From CAYXVB01 sp964467785 (GTDB taxonomy: Bacteria > Bdellovibrionota > UBA1018), in contig CAYXVB010000083.1 of NCBI GenBank assembly GCA_964467785.1, positions 1 through 15,336 of the forward strand: a DNA stretch of 15,336 nucleotides, given 5' to 3'. Below, one piece after another: positions 13,509 through 15,336 of the stretch. Numbering within the stretch: position 1 is the stretch's first letter; every line of letters begins with the position of its first letter. The notes under the pieces are model-generated. The model was not told where the DNA came from. It did not search any database and worked only from the letters and a program-made list of their open reading frames with translations. Both the position numbers and the translations under genes were made by a program.

Positions 13509-14276
13509 TCAAAAAAGGTAGCCGAGAGTCAAAAAGAGCGAGGGATAGAACTTAACTGCAGCTTGATAGGACGCCATCGCGGCGTTGACTGAATTGGCGA
13601 GGTTAGTTTTGGCACTTTCATAATTAGCGCTGGCGGCGGCATTCAGCGCGACGAAACTCGAGATACTCCCGCCGAGACTAGTTGACGATGTCGCCGGAAG
13701 CAACATTCCCAGCCCGGCGCCGAGATCCAGGTGAAAGTGATCACCGATGAGAAACTGGTATCCAGGACCGAGCACCACGGACGGCTGCGAAACAGTGATC
13801 GTGCCGGAGAGCGCGTTCGCGGTCGAGGTCCCTAGGGTCTCATTCCGCAAAGATCCGCTCAACCGACCGGTGAAAACGACGGACGAGGCGGAGAACTGGA
13901 AAAAAAAACCGTCTCCCCCCGGATACCACCGCGCAAAGGCATAGAGGGACGAAAGCGAGTAAGTCGCCGAAGGATAGAGATTAAAAGTCTCACCGGCTTG
14001 CAGGTCAATCGGCACGGGCGTGAATGCATAAACGGAGTTTAGAAATGAGTTGATCGGCAGTCCGCCCGCCCCCGCCGCGAAGTCAAAATGGGGTACACTG
14101 CTGATCCGCAGCTCTCCGGACACGAGCTGCGGCAATCCAGCGCTCATCGACAGGCCCAAGGTATGGCTATCGCGCCTGGAGCCGAAGCTGGCCGTCGCTT
14201 CCGGCGTCGCCACGAGGAGAATCGCGACTGTCGCCGCACACGCCAAAAAATTTACGCGCCTCATGCTCATCTTCAT
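13509..14276 (-). CDS. Predicted outer-membrane beta-barrel-like protein
   Basis: A 255-residue protein of no family I recognise. The N-terminus (MKMSMRRVNFLACAATVAILLVATPEATA|SFG) is a Sec signal peptide. The mature part consists of short alternating polar/hydrophobic strands (HTLGLSMSAGLPQLVSGELRI; FFFQFSASSVVFTGRLSGSL; VVLGPGYQFLIGDHFHLDLGAGLGMLLPA) and ends FYPSLFLTLGYLF. An amphipathic last strand with C-terminal Phe is the signal recognised by the BAM complex, so a small outer-membrane barrel is likely. An Ala/Asn/Ser-rich helix-like segment (about 203-240: ALNAAASANYESAKTNLANSVNAAMASYQAA) interrupts near the C-terminus and could form a periplasmic or plug helix. Three Met codons lie close together (14276, 14270, 14264); I use the first. 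A longer opening to 14504 has no ribosome binding site and would bury the signal peptide. Function unknown. Confidence 0.72.
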   Translation of the reverse strand: MKMSMRRVNFLACAATVAILLVATPEATASFGSRRDSHTLGLSMSAGLPQLVSGELRISSVPHFDFAAGAGGLPINSFLNSVYAFTPVPIDLQAGETFNLYPSATYSLSSLYAFARWYPGGDGFFFQFSASSVVFTGRLSGSLRNETLGTSTANALSGTITVSQPSVVLGPGYQFLIGDHFHLDLGAGLGMLLPATSSTSLGGSISSFVALNAAASANYESAKTNLANSVNAAMASYQAAVKFYPSLFLTLGYLF

Positions 14277-14476
14277 GAGCCTGATGATAACATGGACCCC
14301 AGGCGTCGTCCGACCAGGTACGCCGGGCGGCATGAATTCAAGCCCAGCCCTCGATTGCCATATCTCAGAGGGCCCCCGACGTGCTAAACTGAGGTTGTCC
14401 GCCGCTGTTTTCTTACCCACGCTACTATCGAGTCTGCGGGCATGATGCCCACTCCTCCTTAGCGGCTCAAAGCCTA

Positions 14477-14482
14477 GAGGAG
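14477..14482 (+). promoter_or_regulatory. Ribosome binding site of the 52-residue gene
   Basis: GAGGAG eight bases before ATG 14491-14493, a near-ideal Shine-Dalgarno that marks this short frame as a translated gene. Confidence 0.7.
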
Positions 14483-14490
14483 ACTTTCCA

Positions 14491-14649
14491 ATGAATGCAC
14501 CCAAACTGACTCCGTCCGCACTCGGTAAAGGTCAGCTCCGCTGTTTCCAATGCAAGCGTGCCTGCCCGATCAAGGACGGCAACTGGCATACGCACGGCAG
14601 CCAACAGGTATTTCTCTGCAAATCCTGCGAGAAAGCCCAGCAGGGGTAA
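14491..14649 (+). CDS. 52-residue Cys-rich zinc-ribbon-like protein
   Basis: A short gene with a strong ribosome binding site. The protein starts MNAPKLTPSALGKGQLRC and has two Cys knuckles, CFQCKRACP (Cys18, Cys21, Cys25) and FLCKSCEK (Cys43, Cys46), plus His33 and His35 between them. Two C-x2-C pairs separated by 21 residues fit a small zinc ribbon. I do not recognise a named family; proteins of this size and make-up may bind nucleic acid or a protein partner. The start codon lies 214 bases from the divergent barrel gene, so it has room for its own promoter. Its TAA is 6 bases from the stop of the convergent dioxygenase gene. The minus-strand frame over the same stretch (part of the opposing gene's downstream region) has no such features. 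Confidence 0.72.
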   Translation: MNAPKLTPSALGKGQLRCFQCKRACPIKDGNWHTHGSQQVFLCKSCEKAQQG

Positions 14650-14655
14650 TACGGC

Positions 14656-15336
14656 TCAGGTTCTGCCCAGGCTCAGGCAACGCATCGAAATCGAACCATG
14701 GTCGATCCCTTCGTGCTCGAAACGGAGATTCTCCGAGGGGTCGGCGGCTCCCAGCACATAGAGCAGCGGGTACCAATGATCCGGCGTGGGCACGCTGAGC
14801 TTGCCGGCCGCGGTTGTGGTCGCCTGGTCGCGCAAGGAGGCGTGATCGCGATCGAGAAGCCTCTTCTTCACCCACTCATCGAATTCGACAGCCCAGTCAA
14901 AAGGCTTCACTCCGTCATTGAAATTGATCTGACGTAAGTTGTGGACGATGTTGCCGCTGCCGACGATCATGACGCCCTGATCGCGTAGGGCGCGGAGCTT
15001 CGTTCCGAGCTCGTAATGAAAGCCGGAAGGCTGCGACATGTCGAGGCTCAGCTGAACGGTCGGGATATCGGCGGCCGGGTACATGTGTTTCAGCACCGAC
15101 CAGGTGCCGTGGTCCAGACCCCATTCGCGCTCATCCGCTCCGATCGAAGGCTGACTGACCTCCGAGCGGACACGATCGGCGACCTCGGGGCTGCCGGGAG
15201 CCGGGTATTGCACGTCGAAAAGCGCTTGGGGAAAACCATAAAAGTCATGGATCGTACGCGGACGGTCCATTCGGGTCACCCAAGTGCCGCGAGTCATCCA
15301 GTGGGCAGAAACCACGAGGAGAGCCTTGGGGCGCGG
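14656..15336 (-). CDS. 4,5-DOPA dioxygenase extradiol-like protein (LigB/YgiD family), partial
   Basis: The gene runs off the right edge, so about the first 35-40 residues, including the usual N-terminal HGSP metal-site motif, are not visible. The 226 residues seen begin in the segment PRPKALLVVSAHWMTRGTW and continue with PRTIHDFYGFPQALFDVQYPAPGSP, EWGLDHGTWSVLKHMYP, PTVQLSLDM, the GSGNIVHNLR motif, DWAVEFDEWV and VPTPDHWYPLLYVLGA, all typical of the YgiD/LigB class III extradiol ring-cleavage dioxygenases. Metal-site and catalytic His candidates are those in SAHW, LDHGTW and IVHNLR. These enzymes cleave catecholic rings such as L-DOPA with a single divalent metal; the physiological substrate in most bacteria is unclear. 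The C-terminus after HWYPLLYVLGA is normal in length. Confidence 0.9.
   Translation of the reverse strand, partial: PRPKALLVVSAHWMTRGTWVTRMDRPRTIHDFYGFPQALFDVQYPAPGSPEVADRVRSEVSQPSIGADEREWGLDHGTWSVLKHMYPAADIPTVQLSLDMSQPSGFHYELGTKLRALRDQGVMIVGSGNIVHNLRQINFNDGVKPFDWAVEFDEWVKKRLLDRDHASLRDQATTTAAGKLSVPTPDHWYPLLYVLGAADPSENLRFEHEGIDHGSISMRCLSLGRT

Noticed and set aside
13285..13512. Longer start of the EndoU-like protein
   Set aside because: It would add 76 residues in front of a clean signal peptide; GGGGG and MKKW at 13284 mark the true start.
14277..14504. Longer start of the barrel-like protein
   Set aside because: It would add 76 residues ahead of the signal peptide and overlap the start of the 52-residue gene; no ribosome binding site.

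Overview
The window looks like a scaffold from a metagenome-assembled or draft genome of a Gram-negative bacterium. It is GC-rich, contains a 10-N gap, and its gene content fits predatory or didermic lineages such as Bdellovibrionota or Myxococcota. The grounds are a type IV-pilin-like leader fused to a tail-fibre-type fibre with a C-terminal S74 chaperone, several secreted proteins with Sec signal peptides (LolA-like, elicitor-type transglutaminase, EndoU-like nuclease), and a barrel-like protein ending in Phe. The taxonomic assignment is inference. I see no rRNA, tRNA, CRISPR array, insertion sequence or phage module.

Layout. At 1-346 (+) is the 3' end of a LysR-type regulator. A three-gene minus-strand operon at 521-3009 encodes a SxtJ-like membrane protein, a NodU/CmcH/SxtI-type carbamoyltransferase and a DUF5989 micro-membrane protein, matching the sxtI-J-K grouping. 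The carbamoyltransferase is broken in the assembly: a run of Ns (1245-1254) is flanked by about 125 bp of thiolase coding sequence on the other strand, best read as a chimeric contig end. At 3149-3907 (+) is a LolA-like protein, meeting tail to tail a secreted protein with 18 cysteines (3911-4588, -). After an AT-rich promoter-bearing gap, 4947-6878 (+) encodes the pilin-leader/fibre/chaperone protein. Next come a single-CBS protein (7054-7386, -), a DUF411/CopG-like copper protein (7621-8172, +) and an elicitor-type transglutaminase (8288-9832, +).

Tryptophanase (9846-11210, -) and a KAS III-like enzyme (11374-12420, +) are divergent and appear to share one -10 region between back-to-back promoters. 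A strong hairpin (12434-12462) separates the KAS III-like gene from a secreted EndoU-like ribonuclease (12490-13284, -). Then follow a predicted outer-membrane protein (13509-14276, -), a 52-residue Cys-rich ribbon-like protein (14491-14649, +) and a partial 4,5-DOPA dioxygenase (14656-15336, -).

How the genes relate: the only clear operon is the carbamoyltransferase trio. Most others are single-gene units with alternating strands. A common theme is export: fibre, transglutaminase, EndoU-like nuclease, Cys-rich protein, LolA-like protein and barrel protein all carry signal or pilin-type leaders. A joint role in attacking or attaching to other cells is attractive but is not shown by the sequence.
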